Assembly: GCA_028691845.1 (NCBI GenBank)
Contig: JAQUYL010000005.1
Coordinates: forward strand, 90,247-154,246
Length of the DNA: 64,000 nucleotides
Direction of reading: 5' to 3'
Source: Opitutaceae bacterium
GTDB lineage: Bacteria > Verrucomicrobiota > Verrucomicrobiia > Opitutales > Opitutaceae
The notes under the pieces were generated by a model, which worked only from the letters and a program-made list of their open reading frames with translations, was not told where the DNA came from and did no database searches. Each line of letters opens with the position of its first letter. The stretch's first letter is position 1. A program made the translations under genes and the position numbers. Shown in pieces: positions 42,901-51,098 of this stretch.

Positions 42901-43385
42901 TCCGAGCGCGTCTCCGGCGGAAGCGTGACCTCTAACACGGGATCACCGCGCCGGAAAATTTCCGGGAGCATGGCCTCGGCATAGCCGCAGGCGAGGGGGA
43001 GCCAGTCCTTGCCCTGCTCGCGGGCGAGTTCGCGGCACTCCTCCATGCTCATCGCCTGACCTGACTCGGGCTCAATCAGCAGTTCGTTCTCAGCGAGGTA
43101 GCGTGCAAATAGCATCCGGTGCCACTGCTCGTAAGCGACCTCACCCGTGAGACGCGTGACACTCTGCGTGCCCCGCTTGTCATCGCGCACATCTCCGAGC
43201 TGGACACCATGCGCCCGCAGCCGATTGCGCAGCCGGCGCTGCTCAGGTTTCAAACTGCCCCACGGCTCATGGTGCCCGACCGCGAGCAATTCGAGGGCCT
43301 TGCCCGCCCCCGTCTCCGCCGCCCGGCGAGCCTGCTTGACGGCATTTTCAAGATCCTTGCGAAGTTTGGAAGCGAGCGAGGGCAT
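39960..43385 (-). CDS. pglX: BREX adenine-specific DNA methyltransferase PglX
   Basis: 1141 residues with an N6-adenine methyltransferase core: motif I ALDPCMGSGHFVVAMFERL at about 294-312 and motif IV at about 480 in TLVATNVPYLGSKK. The catalytic tetrapeptide reads NVPY instead of the usual NPPY. Long helical N- and C-terminal regions flank the core, as in other BREX methyltransferases. PglX marks host DNA at a non-palindromic site and takes part in exclusion of unmodified phage. It lies 3 bp from both neighbours. Confidence 0.94.
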   Translation of the reverse strand: MPSLASKLRKDLENAVKQARRAAETGAGKALELLAVGHHEPWGSLKPEQRRLRNRLRAHGVQLGDVRDDKRGTQSVTRLTGEVAYEQWHRMLFARYLAENELLIEPESGQAMSMEECRELAREQGKDWLPLACGYAEAMLPEIFRRGDPVLEVTLPPETRSELEDVLNELTRDVFVASDSLGWVYQFWQADRKDEVNDSGNKIGADELPSVTQLFTEDYMVDFLLDNTLGAWHAGKVLAANPSLAATAMDETGLRAAVALPGCPWNYLRFIKSADGKWTPAAGTFAGWPKSASALRALDPCMGSGHFVVAMFERLVALRMAEEKLDEAAAVAAVIRDNLFGLEIDPRCTQIGAFNLALAAWRRVGYRPLPSMNLACSGLAPNTRETDWLAMAGDNEKLQRGMERLYRLFKNAPVLGSLINPRAGEDDLLVAAFHELQPLLERALAKEVNDDTAHELAVTARGLAKAAEILAGQFTLVATNVPYLGSKKQDDVLKSYCEQVHPEAKADLATCFVERCLHFCSHGGSTYLVTPQNWLFLKSYTELRETLLTNSTWDVLGRLGPKGFQTPMWDFNIILVGLTSKEPSIGHYFHGVDVSAEAAPEEKASALINSKVQSAKQSSQTANPDARIGFAEETDLPRLTKYADCLAGIMNGDSPKFIKNFWEFETRSPLWAFLQSTVPDGVQVGGLESVIFFDEAAGHLREEAAVRREKLHNADERGNAVWGRRGVAVSQMSSLPISRYFGEKYDSNVATIVPKDATHLEAVWAFCTSPKFFESVRALDQKLNVTNATFGKVPFDLAHWQKVATEKYPHGLPKPVTSDPTQWLFNGHPAGADKPLQVAVARLLGYQWPRQTGSSFPDCPALKADGLEKLADKDGIVCLSATKGEAPAADRLNTLLAAAYGSEWSATKARELLAATDSKAKTLADWLSDDFFEQHCDLFHQRPFIWHIWDGLKGGFSALVNYHRLAAGDGAGKRTLDKLIFTYLGEWIDVQRKAQKAGVEGADARLTAAEHLSTQLKAILAGEPPFDLFVRWKPLHEQPIGWNPDINDGVRLNLRPFITAKPLNARGKNACILRSTPKVSWDKDRGKEPQRAKADFPWFWSWDEATADFKGGPAFDGNRWNDCHYSTATKQTARERRGQRS

Positions 43386-43388
43386 GGT

Positions 43389-44444
43389 TCAAACGTGGAC
43401 TAAGAACTGTTTCCAGAAATCTTTGCTGGCGATGTCTGCCGGGAAATCATTCTCCGCTTCGAAGCGCTCTAGGAAGTCATCGTCTTTGGGATCGCGGAGA
43501 AAATTCTTTAGCCGTTCTAGTGCAGTTTCAGCTCTGCTGACCTTGGGATGGTCTGTGTTAGGGTAGCAGGTGGGGGTCTCGACTCCAACCTCACGCACCG
43601 CGTCGGCCTCCTTAACATCGTTCCACTCTTCAGCTCCTTGGGGACGATACACCTCATTCCTAACGCGCCAGAAAAGCGCGATCCGTGTAGCCCACTTCAG
43701 GCCTTCCATTTCAGCCATAGCGTCGGCGCAAAGGCGTTTGAATTCCTCATCGGCCGAAGAATATTTCCTAGAAACCGTGCGAACATCGTCTGCATTCTTG
43801 CATCGTTTTAAGTCCTCAATCTGCGACTTCAGGGTTCGTATAACACCGTCTTTCGAGCCTATCTCTTGTAATGCCGCCTGATACTGCCCCTGGGCTTCTT
43901 CAAGTGTCGCACGAGGAACCTCTGAAGGGGCAGGCAGCAATTTGATGACTTCTGGAATGGCCTGCAGAAAGACATCACGCTTCACATTCCAAGTCGCCGT
44001 CGATACCTCGCAGCCGAGACAGTTTCTTACGATATCACGGAGTTCATCTAGATAGGTTCTATCATCGATTGCGCCGGCCTGCGTCACCGCGAGAGTGGCC
44101 TTCAATTCTGATTTATTCAGTGGAGGCACTACCAGTGGAATGGTTGGTAGCGCCATTCCCCACGTTGCACCCAATTCGCAGAGGCAGAAATGGCTCGCGA
44201 AGTAGTTTGGGCTCAGCAGGAGAATGACCAATTCAGGCTTTTGAATCTGCGCACGGAGAAACTCGATGAAACTTGGAGTGCCTGCCGGGATACCTTTTCC
44301 CTCCAGCGATGTAACCAGTATTTCATTCGGATCAACGGCGCAGCCGGTGACCAACAAGTCTGCTAGTTTGTCAGCTAATGCTTTGTCCTTAGATGAATGG
44401 CTGAGGAATATCTTCTTCGACGAAAACTGAGAAGGTAGCTTCAT
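43389..44444 (-). CDS. TIR-domain effector-like protein in the BREX operon
   Basis: 351 residues. The N-terminal TIR domain shows KIFLSHSSKDKALADKLADL, SLEGKGIPAGTPSFIEFLRA, and LVILLLSPNYFASHFCLCEL with a Glu at residue 90 in the position of the NADase catalytic Glu. A coiled coil follows at about 180-225 (LEEAQGQYQAALQEIGSKDG), then a helical C-terminal domain. Bacterial TIR effectors degrade NAD+ or make signalling nucleotides during phage attack. It is coupled to the DUF4062 protein (ATGA) and 3 bp before pglX. It has no APAZ domain, so it is not a SPARTA component. Confidence 0.85.
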   Translation of the reverse strand: MKLPSQFSSKKIFLSHSSKDKALADKLADLLVTGCAVDPNEILVTSLEGKGIPAGTPSFIEFLRAQIQKPELVILLLSPNYFASHFCLCELGATWGMALPTIPLVVPPLNKSELKATLAVTQAGAIDDRTYLDELRDIVRNCLGCEVSTATWNVKRDVFLQAIPEVIKLLPAPSEVPRATLEEAQGQYQAALQEIGSKDGVIRTLKSQIEDLKRCKNADDVRTVSRKYSSADEEFKRLCADAMAEMEGLKWATRIALFWRVRNEVYRPQGAEEWNDVKEADAVREVGVETPTCYPNTDHPKVSRAETALERLKNFLRDPKDDDFLERFEAENDFPADIASKDFWKQFLVHV

Positions 44445-46117
44445 GGCGATGCGCGATGTGAGTCCTTTGCGCCCTTGGTGAGCCCTTTGCTTACCGGCAC
44501 AGCTGGGAGAGTTTTCTTGGCCGATTTGGGGTGCGGCGCATTTGGCGTATTCATGGCGTGTTTTTTGGAAGCCCCTGACGTTGCCTTCGTCACGAGCCGG
44601 TATTTTTGCAGCCGGCTGTTGGGCTTTTGCGGAATGGTGTATTCCGCGAAGCCGGCCGCCATGAGATCGGCCAACGCCTGCCGAAGGGAGCCGGTGATGG
44701 ACTTGTGGCCGATGGCGGCGGCAATTTCAGACCGGGAGGCGGGTGCGGCGGAGAGCGCCACCATGATACGATGATGAACCGACTCTGCCCCCCACTCTGG
44801 CCGCCACTCCGACCTCATGCGCCATGACTCTGACCTCGACCCTGACCCCGACTCTGACCTGCCTGCACCGCCCGCCGGAACCGTCGCGGCTTTGGGCTTG
44901 GGACGGCGGAGAATCTGAATGACTTGGCCCAGCTCCTGGCGAAACTCCGGGGGCGGAAGACCGGCGGCGCGGCACAATTCGATCATGTCGAGTGTGCCGG
45001 TGCCGGCGCGTTCGATGTAGCGGGTCAAGAAGAGCGGCTCGGCGATCAGCGGATTGCGCGGGATCGACGGATGCGGCTTGCGAAGGGCCGCCGTGGACAG
45101 GGGCGGAAACAATTCGCCGGGATTCCAAATTTCCAGCCGGTCGGCGAAGAGCATGATCTGCACCGAGGCATTGGACGCGTAGTCGCGGTGGGCGATGGCG
45201 TTGACGATGGCTTCCGATACAGCCTCGCGGGGGAGCTCGTAGGTTTCCGGGGCCTGGTTGCTTTTGGCGCGTGTGCCGACGGCGCGGTCGAGCTTGGACA
45301 TGACGAAATCCACGGCCTGATCGACGAGCTCGAACACCGTGCCCCGAAAATCACTGTAGGCCGGGATGGGCTTGCGGATTTCGGTGCCGTGAAAGCGGAG
45401 ACACTTGACGAACGACGTGAGCAGGAACCGCTGGGGCTCGTCGGCGAAAAGCATGACCGCGGCGTGGGTGGGACGGTCGCCGTCGAGTAGGTTCAGATGA
45501 ACCAAGGCATCCCGCATCGGAGTTTCCGGCCCCAAGGCGTAACCCCGCCGGGCCTGCGCGAGCCGAAGGAATTCCGCCACCTTCTTCGGGGACAGGTCGG
45601 CGAGGGAGGCCCGGGGACACGCCGCAGCATCAAAAGGCAGCGAACGAATGTCGCCTGTCCGTCCCAAACGTTCCACGAGGCTGCCGTAAAGTCCTGCCGT
45701 CAGCTCCGGCAGCGTGGAAAAACGCCGGCGCACCACTTGGTCCGAAGCCCGCTGGATGAGCGCCAGCATCTTGGGCTGGCGCGTGGCGTCGGAAGCGCCT
45801 TTGACAAAAACGAAGCGCTCCTTCCCGGCGGACGTGGCACGGTTGAATTCGTGTTCCGTGGGCGACACGCCACTGGCATCTTCAAAACCGTAGCTGTCGC
45901 CGAAGATGCCGACGTAAACGTCGCTCCGGTCCACTTCACTTAAATAGACCTCATCCGCGCGGCGGCCCGAGGCGGGCAAGTCTTCAAACAGGAAGACTTC
46001 GAAATACTGGCGCAGCAGCGGGTCGTTGTGCACATACTCCTTCAAGGCGCGACGCTCCGCCGCGAGTTCCTTCTGGACGGAACTGACGAAGATCAGGGAC
46101 TTGGAGGAGGCAGGCAT
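44441..46117 (-). CDS. DUF4062 - GHKL/AlbA-like ATPase - winged-helix protein, BREX accessory
   Basis: 558 residues. The N-terminal DUF4062 domain (about 5-150; LIFVSSVQKELAAERRALKE, DVYVGIFGDSYGFEDASGVS) is a TIR/SIR2-like alpha-beta fold found in defence proteins. The middle part has LRFHGTEIRKPIPAYSDFRG and a GHKL-type N box EAVSEAIVNAIAHRDYASNA with DRLEIWNPGELFPP, as in Schlafen/RecG-like ATPases. The C-terminal region has a winged helix (APASRSEIAAAIGHKSITGS) and a basic Lys-rich tail. It starts 13 bp upstream of the brxC stop in gene order and overlaps the TIR gene. It may be a sensor for the TIR protein (inference). Confidence 0.78.
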   Translation of the reverse strand: MPASSKSLIFVSSVQKELAAERRALKEYVHNDPLLRQYFEVFLFEDLPASGRRADEVYLSEVDRSDVYVGIFGDSYGFEDASGVSPTEHEFNRATSAGKERFVFVKGASDATRQPKMLALIQRASDQVVRRRFSTLPELTAGLYGSLVERLGRTGDIRSLPFDAAACPRASLADLSPKKVAEFLRLAQARRGYALGPETPMRDALVHLNLLDGDRPTHAAVMLFADEPQRFLLTSFVKCLRFHGTEIRKPIPAYSDFRGTVFELVDQAVDFVMSKLDRAVGTRAKSNQAPETYELPREAVSEAIVNAIAHRDYASNASVQIMLFADRLEIWNPGELFPPLSTAALRKPHPSIPRNPLIAEPLFLTRYIERAGTGTLDMIELCRAAGLPPPEFRQELGQVIQILRRPKPKAATVPAGGAGRSESGSGSRSESWRMRSEWRPEWGAESVHHRIMVALSAAPASRSEIAAAIGHKSITGSLRQALADLMAAGFAEYTIPQKPNSRLQKYRLVTKATSGASKKHAMNTPNAPHPKSAKKTLPAVPVSKGLTKGAKDSHRASP

Positions 46118-46130
46118 AGGCGGAATGGGT

Positions 46131-49100
46131 CTAGGAAATCACGACTGGGCCGATCTTGATGCGTTCAAGGAGGGTTTTCTCCTGACTGGCCAACCACTGT
46201 TTCACATCTGTGTCGGTGCGCAGGACGACACTGCTGAGGTGGACATGCTGAACCTTGGGCTCCAGCAATTCTGCGGCTGCCTTCGCGGCCTGCGCGAAGC
46301 GGCCGGGAAGAGCGGCAATCTTGTCGTGCCACCACGAGAGCGGTGTGGCCTCCAGCGTGGCGAGGAGTTTCTCGTCCGTGGAGACATCGGGCGTGCTCGG
46401 TTTGGAGAGACCCGTTCCCGCCAAGATGCGTGTGCGGTCCGCCGCATCGATGCGCTGCCAGACATCAGACGCTTCAAGTTCGGCGAGCGATTGGGCGTAG
46501 GTGGACTCGAAATTGCGCTGCGCGGTCTGGATGCCGCTGCGCAAGAGATCGGCCAATTTCCGGCGGAGCGGCGAGACGGCGTCCTGAGTTTGCAGCAGTG
46601 AGCGCTGGGTGCGGATGGCCTCAATCTGCTCCGAGCATTCCTTCGCCTCCGCCAACCCGGAGGACTGTCCGGCCAGGCGAACGACTAGATTCCACAGGGG
46701 GAGCCGGGTGGTCGAAAGGTCACGGGCGGTCGTCCACTCCTTGATATTGGATTCGAGTTGGGTCGTGGCGGCACGGATGGTGGCCAACTGCTGATTGCCG
46801 GCCAGACGCTGCATGTCCTCGATGGCCGTCAGATTCGGCACGGGAGGAAGCGGCGCCTCGCCGCCGGCACCCCGGGCGAGAGTCACCAAAGCCTGCAAGA
46901 AATCACCAGACTTCGCGGCCTCTTCACCGCTCTTGCAGGTGACGCCGGCCTGACCGAACAGCTTGCGAAGGGTGAGGCGGTCCTGAACGGAGAGCGTGGC
47001 CTGCTCGACCCGGAATGCGGATTTCGGAATCTTGTTTTGATCCAACTGGCCCAACGCGACCGGAGCACCATTCAGGGTGACGCTCAGGTGCTGGGAGCGA
47101 TGCAGCGCAATGAGCGCGGCGTCGATGGCGTCGCGGGGCCAGCCAAACGGACTCGCTTGAAGGGCCTTGCGGACCTCGGTGCCGGTCTTGCCGGCGCCGA
47201 TGGCGGCGATGACCTGCAAACACACCGGGTGTTTTTCGGTGGCATCGGTGTGGCCGGCGGGCTGAAACGGATGATCTGCGCCATCGCGGGCGCGCTTGAG
47301 CACCACTTCCCACGCGTTGGAATCGCCTTCTTTGAAACGAGGGAAGAGCCGGATGAGAGATTCGTCGGCGGCATCGCGGATTTTGTCCTCCAGTGTGATC
47401 CGGATGACCTCGCTGCCGCCGCCCTGAAAGACCTTGGCGTTGGCCACGATTTCGTTGACCAAGCGGTCGCGGGCCGTGACCGCGTTGGCCTTGCGGCTTT
47501 CCATACTCTGACGTGCCTCCTGGCCCTCCGGTGTGGAGGGAATTCCGCGCAGATCCAACGTTTGTTGGGCGGCATCGGCCTCGACCACGAGGCGGCGAAG
47601 GTCTTCGGCGGACTGGCGTGGGACGAAAACCGCAAGCAAAGGGCTCTCGGGGCCGATGCTGCGGGCGGCCTCGACCACTTCTTTCTCCGCACAGGACCAA
47701 CCGTCACGCACCCAAATCGGAATGCTGGCGCCATCGCCGGCCGGAACCGTGGAGTCGCGGTTGATGACGAGGCTGCGGGACTCTTTGCTCAGCCCCTGAG
47801 TTTTCTTGACCGTGCGGATGATTTTTTCCGCTTCGGCGTAGAGGAGTTCATCGCGGCGAAACTGAATCGTGGCGTCGTCGTTGTTGAGCTTGGTCTGGCG
47901 GTTGCGGAACTCGCGGTCCCACTCGCTGCCCTCGCGGGTTTGCAGGCGATATTCGTCGCCGACCGTCATCAAGACGCCCTTGTCGGCGAGGTTTTTCAAT
48001 GCGGCCTCGACCTCGGAACGCAGCTTGCCGTTGTCGGCGGCCAAGTCATCCACGAGCAGGTCGGCAATGTGGTCCTTGTTGGCACGGACGCCGGTGTCCA
48101 GGCCGTCGTCGCGTTTTAGCTTTCCGATCAGAAACACGAGCCCGCAGATGCGGCGCGCCAGGAGTCCCTGCTCCTTGCCGACCTTGATTATACGCTCGTT
48201 GCTCTCGCGGAGCAGGACACCGGTGTTGACCAAGTTCGGGGCCAGCGAATCGAAAAGTTCATCGGCCGGGACGACGGCGCCCATGTCGCGGAGGGAGAGC
48301 TTGGCCACCGCACTGTGAATGATGCTGAGCTGCGAACGCAGCTGGCTCTGAGTGCCGGCGGCGTCCACCTGACGGAAGCAGTGCTCCCAAAAACGGCGGC
48401 GCACGGGCAGCAACGGATAGTCGTCGAGAATGGTGGCGCGATCTTCCGCACGCTCGGCGAGACGGGTGCCTTGGAGATGACGGGAAACTTCGCCGGCATG
48501 GGTATCGAACAGGCGACGAATCTCCGGCACTCCCGTGGGCTTCTTTTGCAGGAGCACTTTCCGGGTGACGGTCTCAACCTCAATGTCGGAGAGCGGAACA
48601 CGGATGGTAAAACGGTCGAGGAGCTTGTGCAGGAGCGGGACATCGGTGAGCGCACTCTGACCGGCCCCGACAATAATCACGTGGCTGTCGAGCTGCTTGG
48701 AAACCGCCTCGGCCACCTCCGTGACGAGGGTCGCGCGGATGTTGGAGTCCCCGATGTATTGCTGGACCTCGTCGAGGATGAGGATCGTGCACGGCATGCG
48801 ACCGTTTTTGCCGACGCGACGAAGCGCTTCTTTGGCAGTTTGGAGGAAAGCCTCGGTCGTGATGTCGGTCGCTTGAGGAGGGAATTGAGCCTTGATACTC
48901 TGGCGGGCCTCGCCCTCGGAATGAGCGAACTTTGGATCGCATTCCAGTATGGCGCGGGCGAGCGCGCCGCTCACGTAAAGATTGTTGAGCTCGCTCGCAA
49001 AATTCTTCCCTGCCGACGCGACACTCTTTTGCACGCGTTCATACCAGCCCTGCGAATCCAGCCAGAGGCAGAATCGGGCTTGGGGGTAAAGGCCGGGGAG

Positions 49101-49580
49101 CCCCGCTGCCTTGAGGAGAATGGAAAGAATGGTGAGGCGAACATTCTCGGTGGTGCCACTGGGCAGGGCACCCGCTGCCGCGAGCAATCCGCCGGCACGC
49201 TTTCCAGCGGTCTCTAATTCGCGGAGGAGAGCACGCACATCTTCCGGAATGTTAGGCACCAGACTCCGGGCGGTCGCACCGTCATCGAACGTCGTGTCCT
49301 GCCAGAGGCTGGCCGCCATTTTCAGGGCGTGAGATTTGCCGCTGCCGTAGAACCCGCTGACCCATACACCCTTCTGGCTGGTGCGCCCGAGGTTTTCCAG
49401 AAACGAGCGAAGAATCCTGATCAGCCCGTCGGAAAACTGGCCCTCACACACGAAGGTCGAAAGTTCGCCGCGCAGTTCTTCCCGCGCCTTCGGATCGGAC
49501 TCGTCCGAGATGCGCGCCTGCCCTTGATTGATGAGGGGGTATTGGGCGGGGTCACGCTGGAGTATGTCGTGGATTTTCAT
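46131..49580 (-). CDS. brxC: BREX P-loop ATPase BrxC
   Basis: 1149 residues from MKIHDILQRDP, the family start, whose ATG overlaps the brxB stop; a longer frame beginning at 49631 is rejected. Walker A is GFYGSGKSHALKM at about residues 76-88, and ILILDEVQQYIGD gives Walker B. The C-terminal half is largely helical (QLATIRAATTQLESNIKEW). BrxC is the large AAA-type ATPase common to all BREX types, required for both methylation and exclusion. It lies between brxB and the inserted DUF4062 gene. Confidence 0.94.
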   Translation of the reverse strand: MKIHDILQRDPAQYPLINQGQARISDESDPKAREELRGELSTFVCEGQFSDGLIRILRSFLENLGRTSQKGVWVSGFYGSGKSHALKMAASLWQDTTFDDGATARSLVPNIPEDVRALLRELETAGKRAGGLLAAAGALPSGTTENVRLTILSILLKAAGLPGLYPQARFCLWLDSQGWYERVQKSVASAGKNFASELNNLYVSGALARAILECDPKFAHSEGEARQSIKAQFPPQATDITTEAFLQTAKEALRRVGKNGRMPCTILILDEVQQYIGDSNIRATLVTEVAEAVSKQLDSHVIIVGAGQSALTDVPLLHKLLDRFTIRVPLSDIEVETVTRKVLLQKKPTGVPEIRRLFDTHAGEVSRHLQGTRLAERAEDRATILDDYPLLPVRRRFWEHCFRQVDAAGTQSQLRSQLSIIHSAVAKLSLRDMGAVVPADELFDSLAPNLVNTGVLLRESNERIIKVGKEQGLLARRICGLVFLIGKLKRDDGLDTGVRANKDHIADLLVDDLAADNGKLRSEVEAALKNLADKGVLMTVGDEYRLQTREGSEWDREFRNRQTKLNNDDATIQFRRDELLYAEAEKIIRTVKKTQGLSKESRSLVINRDSTVPAGDGASIPIWVRDGWSCAEKEVVEAARSIGPESPLLAVFVPRQSAEDLRRLVVEADAAQQTLDLRGIPSTPEGQEARQSMESRKANAVTARDRLVNEIVANAKVFQGGGSEVIRITLEDKIRDAADESLIRLFPRFKEGDSNAWEVVLKRARDGADHPFQPAGHTDATEKHPVCLQVIAAIGAGKTGTEVRKALQASPFGWPRDAIDAALIALHRSQHLSVTLNGAPVALGQLDQNKIPKSAFRVEQATLSVQDRLTLRKLFGQAGVTCKSGEEAAKSGDFLQALVTLARGAGGEAPLPPVPNLTAIEDMQRLAGNQQLATIRAATTQLESNIKEWTTARDLSTTRLPLWNLVVRLAGQSSGLAEAKECSEQIEAIRTQRSLLQTQDAVSPLRRKLADLLRSGIQTAQRNFESTYAQSLAELEASDVWQRIDAADRTRILAGTGLSKPSTPDVSTDEKLLATLEATPLSWWHDKIAALPGRFAQAAKAAAELLEPKVQHVHLSSVVLRTDTDVKQWLASQEKTLLERIKIGPVVIS

Positions 49581-50140
49581 GGAGTGAATTCGTCGGAGTA
49601 GTGCGTGATGGGGATGGCGAGGTAGTTCCACCCGTCACGGGCATCCAGCAGGCGGTAGTTATTGTGCTCGTATTGTCCGGGAAAGAACACGAGGAGCCGG
49701 CCACGGATGTCGCGATCGACCTTGCGGAGAATTTCCGAAAAGCGGGCAAAGCCGAACAGCGTCGCCACACCCAGGACTGCCACCACGGTGTTTTCCGTCA
49801 CGGTTGAGGCGGTCAAGGTGCGCCGTAGTTCGGTGGCCACATAGTCCGGGAATTCCGAATCGAGTTTTAGACTGAGGTCATCCGGTTGCGCGAAGTAGGC
49901 GTCCCGGTATTCGTCGCTGGCCATCCACGATGGGAAAGCACCAGCCAGATCGACCTCCTGCCACGTATGCCCGGCCTCCAAAGTGGCAGTCTCGAACAGC
50001 ACTTTGCGGGCGCGAAGTGTCCGCTCCAGTTCCTTCTCGTATACGACCATGATGACGCGCTGCGCACCCGACATGGTGCGTTGCCACGGGGTCGAAATGT
50101 GCCGGCCGTAGCGCTCGGCGAGTTCTTCGATGCGGGACAT
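49577..50140 (-). CDS. brxB: BREX protein BrxB
   Basis: 187 residues from MSRIEELAERYGRHISTPWQ, the normal BrxB (DUF1788) start; the ATG shares a base with the brxA stop (TAATG). Typical features are RVIMVVYEKELERTLRARK, HTWQEVDLAGAFPSWMAS and the C-terminal GRLLVFFPGQYEHNNYRLLD with DGWNYLAIPI. BrxB is a small conserved BREX factor that contacts PglZ in some systems; its activity is not known. An in-frame extension upstream to 50302 overlaps brxA and is not credible. Confidence 0.92.
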   Translation of the reverse strand: MSRIEELAERYGRHISTPWQRTMSGAQRVIMVVYEKELERTLRARKVLFETATLEAGHTWQEVDLAGAFPSWMASDEYRDAYFAQPDDLSLKLDSEFPDYVATELRRTLTASTVTENTVVAVLGVATLFGFARFSEILRKVDRDIRGRLLVFFPGQYEHNNYRLLDARDGWNYLAIPITHYSDEFTP

Positions 50141-50982
50141 TATTTTTCGAGGGACGGCGAGAAGCTGGGGTCGAGGCGATCCAATTGGAGGTCGACGATC
50201 TTGTCGGAAATGCGGAGGTCGAGCAGGCCAGCGCGCTTGGCTTCGAGGGCGAAGTTCCGGGCGGCGCCCGGATCTACGTCCAAGACCCGCACCCACGGGC
50301 AACGAAAGAGAGCTTCACCGCGGAATCCGGCCGCATGTCCAACGGCCAGAGCCATCGTGACCGACACGAAGTGGGGCTTGACCTGCTGGCGACGTTTGAA
50401 GGTGCGTCCCTGCAGGTGGCCAGCTTGTGCCCATGAGCTGGCGCAGTTTCTAACGACCTTCGCAAGGATCCTTTCGTTGAGCCGGCCCTCCGTGACGGCG
50501 CTCAGCGCAAATTCCGCCGCCGACCGCCGGAACTCCTCGCCAACCTTCAAGTTGAGAACTGCGGCTGCCGAGGAGCGCAGGAGCGGGTCTCTGGCCAATG
50601 CGACGAGTACAGCGAGTTGAGGCTGGGAGCGAACGTCCATCTTCCATAGCCGGCGGAGTAGGCGGAAAAGGGTGATTTGAGGGTCGAGGGCGTAGAGCTC
50701 CGATAACCGCTGGAAGGAAAGTCTGCGAGTGGAGGCAGTGGGTTTTCCGAGACAGTTGTCATCGACGACGCTGCGTTTGTAGCTGGCCCGATCCGACTCG
50801 TGAGCAGTGTGGTCTAGCACGGACCTAAGCTCTGAAAGCATCAGAGTGCGACTGCTATGTGTGCCAACAGACCCAAACCGAAAGCCCGCCTCGATCTGAG
50901 CGGTTTTTGGCATTTCCTGAAAGAAAAAATCGGTTAGTTCGAAAAGGCCTGTCATTTCGCCGGCAAACTTGCCGGCGAACAT
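50140..50982 (-). CDS. brxA: BREX protein BrxA (start uncertain)
   Basis: About 280 residues. The BrxA (DUF1819) core begins around FRFGSVGTHSSRTLMLSELR and includes YALDPQITLFRLLRRLWKMD and EEFRRSAAEFALSAVTEGRL. BrxA is a small DNA-binding protein of type 1 BREX. ATG codons at 50982, 50955 and 50913 are possible, none with a strong ribosome-binding site. A perfect 11-bp inverted repeat at 50,956-50,979 lies between the first and second, so a start at 50955 or 50913 would leave it in the leader as an operator. It is the first gene of the defence operon. Confidence 0.88.
   Translation of the reverse strand: MFAGKFAGEMTGLFELTDFFFQEMPKTAQIEAGFRFGSVGTHSSRTLMLSELRSVLDHTAHESDRASYKRSVVDDNCLGKPTASTRRLSFQRLSELYALDPQITLFRLLRRLWKMDVRSQPQLAVLVALARDPLLRSSAAAVLNLKVGEEFRRSAAEFALSAVTEGRLNERILAKVVRNCASSWAQAGHLQGRTFKRRQQVKPHFVSVTMALAVGHAAGFRGEALFRCPWVRVLDVDPGAARNFALEAKRAGLLDLRISDKIVDLQLDRLDPSFSPSLEK
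50956..50979. promoter_or_regulatory. Perfect 11-bp inverted repeat at the head of the BREX operon
   Basis: TTCGCCGGCAA - AC - TTGCCGGCGAA. This is the longest perfect palindrome seen in the window and is placed at the first gene of the operon. It could be a repressor operator or a leader hairpin that covers the brxA start. Confidence 0.6.
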
Positions 50983-51098
50983 ACAAACAGTCAATCTTAA
51001 TGATCTGAGCCGAATTGAAGCAGGCCTATCTTATCTCGTAATTCGCGCTATGTGTGCGTAAGATATTGAAGAAAATATTCTTATCTAATAATATCTAT
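50983..51098 (-). promoter_or_regulatory. AT-rich promoter region of the defence operon
   Basis: The interval between radC and brxA is strongly AT-rich (for example 51,060-51,105) in an otherwise GC-rich neighbourhood, as expected for a strong promoter reading leftward. Several TTGAAG/TTCAAT and TATAAT-like words occur, but I cannot fix the -35 and -10 boxes by eye. Confidence 0.5.

Noticed and set aside
43389..44444. TIR protein as part of a SPARTA (TIR-APAZ/Argonaute) system
   Set aside because: It has no APAZ region and is about 11 kb away from the Argonaute, which has its own nuclease-APAZ partner directly upstream.
46758..48119. 453-codon open frame on the plus strand opposite brxC
   Set aside because: It is antisense to a well-supported BREX gene with clear Walker motifs. 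High-GC coding DNA commonly leaves long mirror frames, and its translation has no domain character.
49581..49631. Longer BrxC beginning 17 codons upstream
   Set aside because: The extension lies inside brxB in another frame. The family start MKIHDILQRDP with an ATGA overlap is far more likely.
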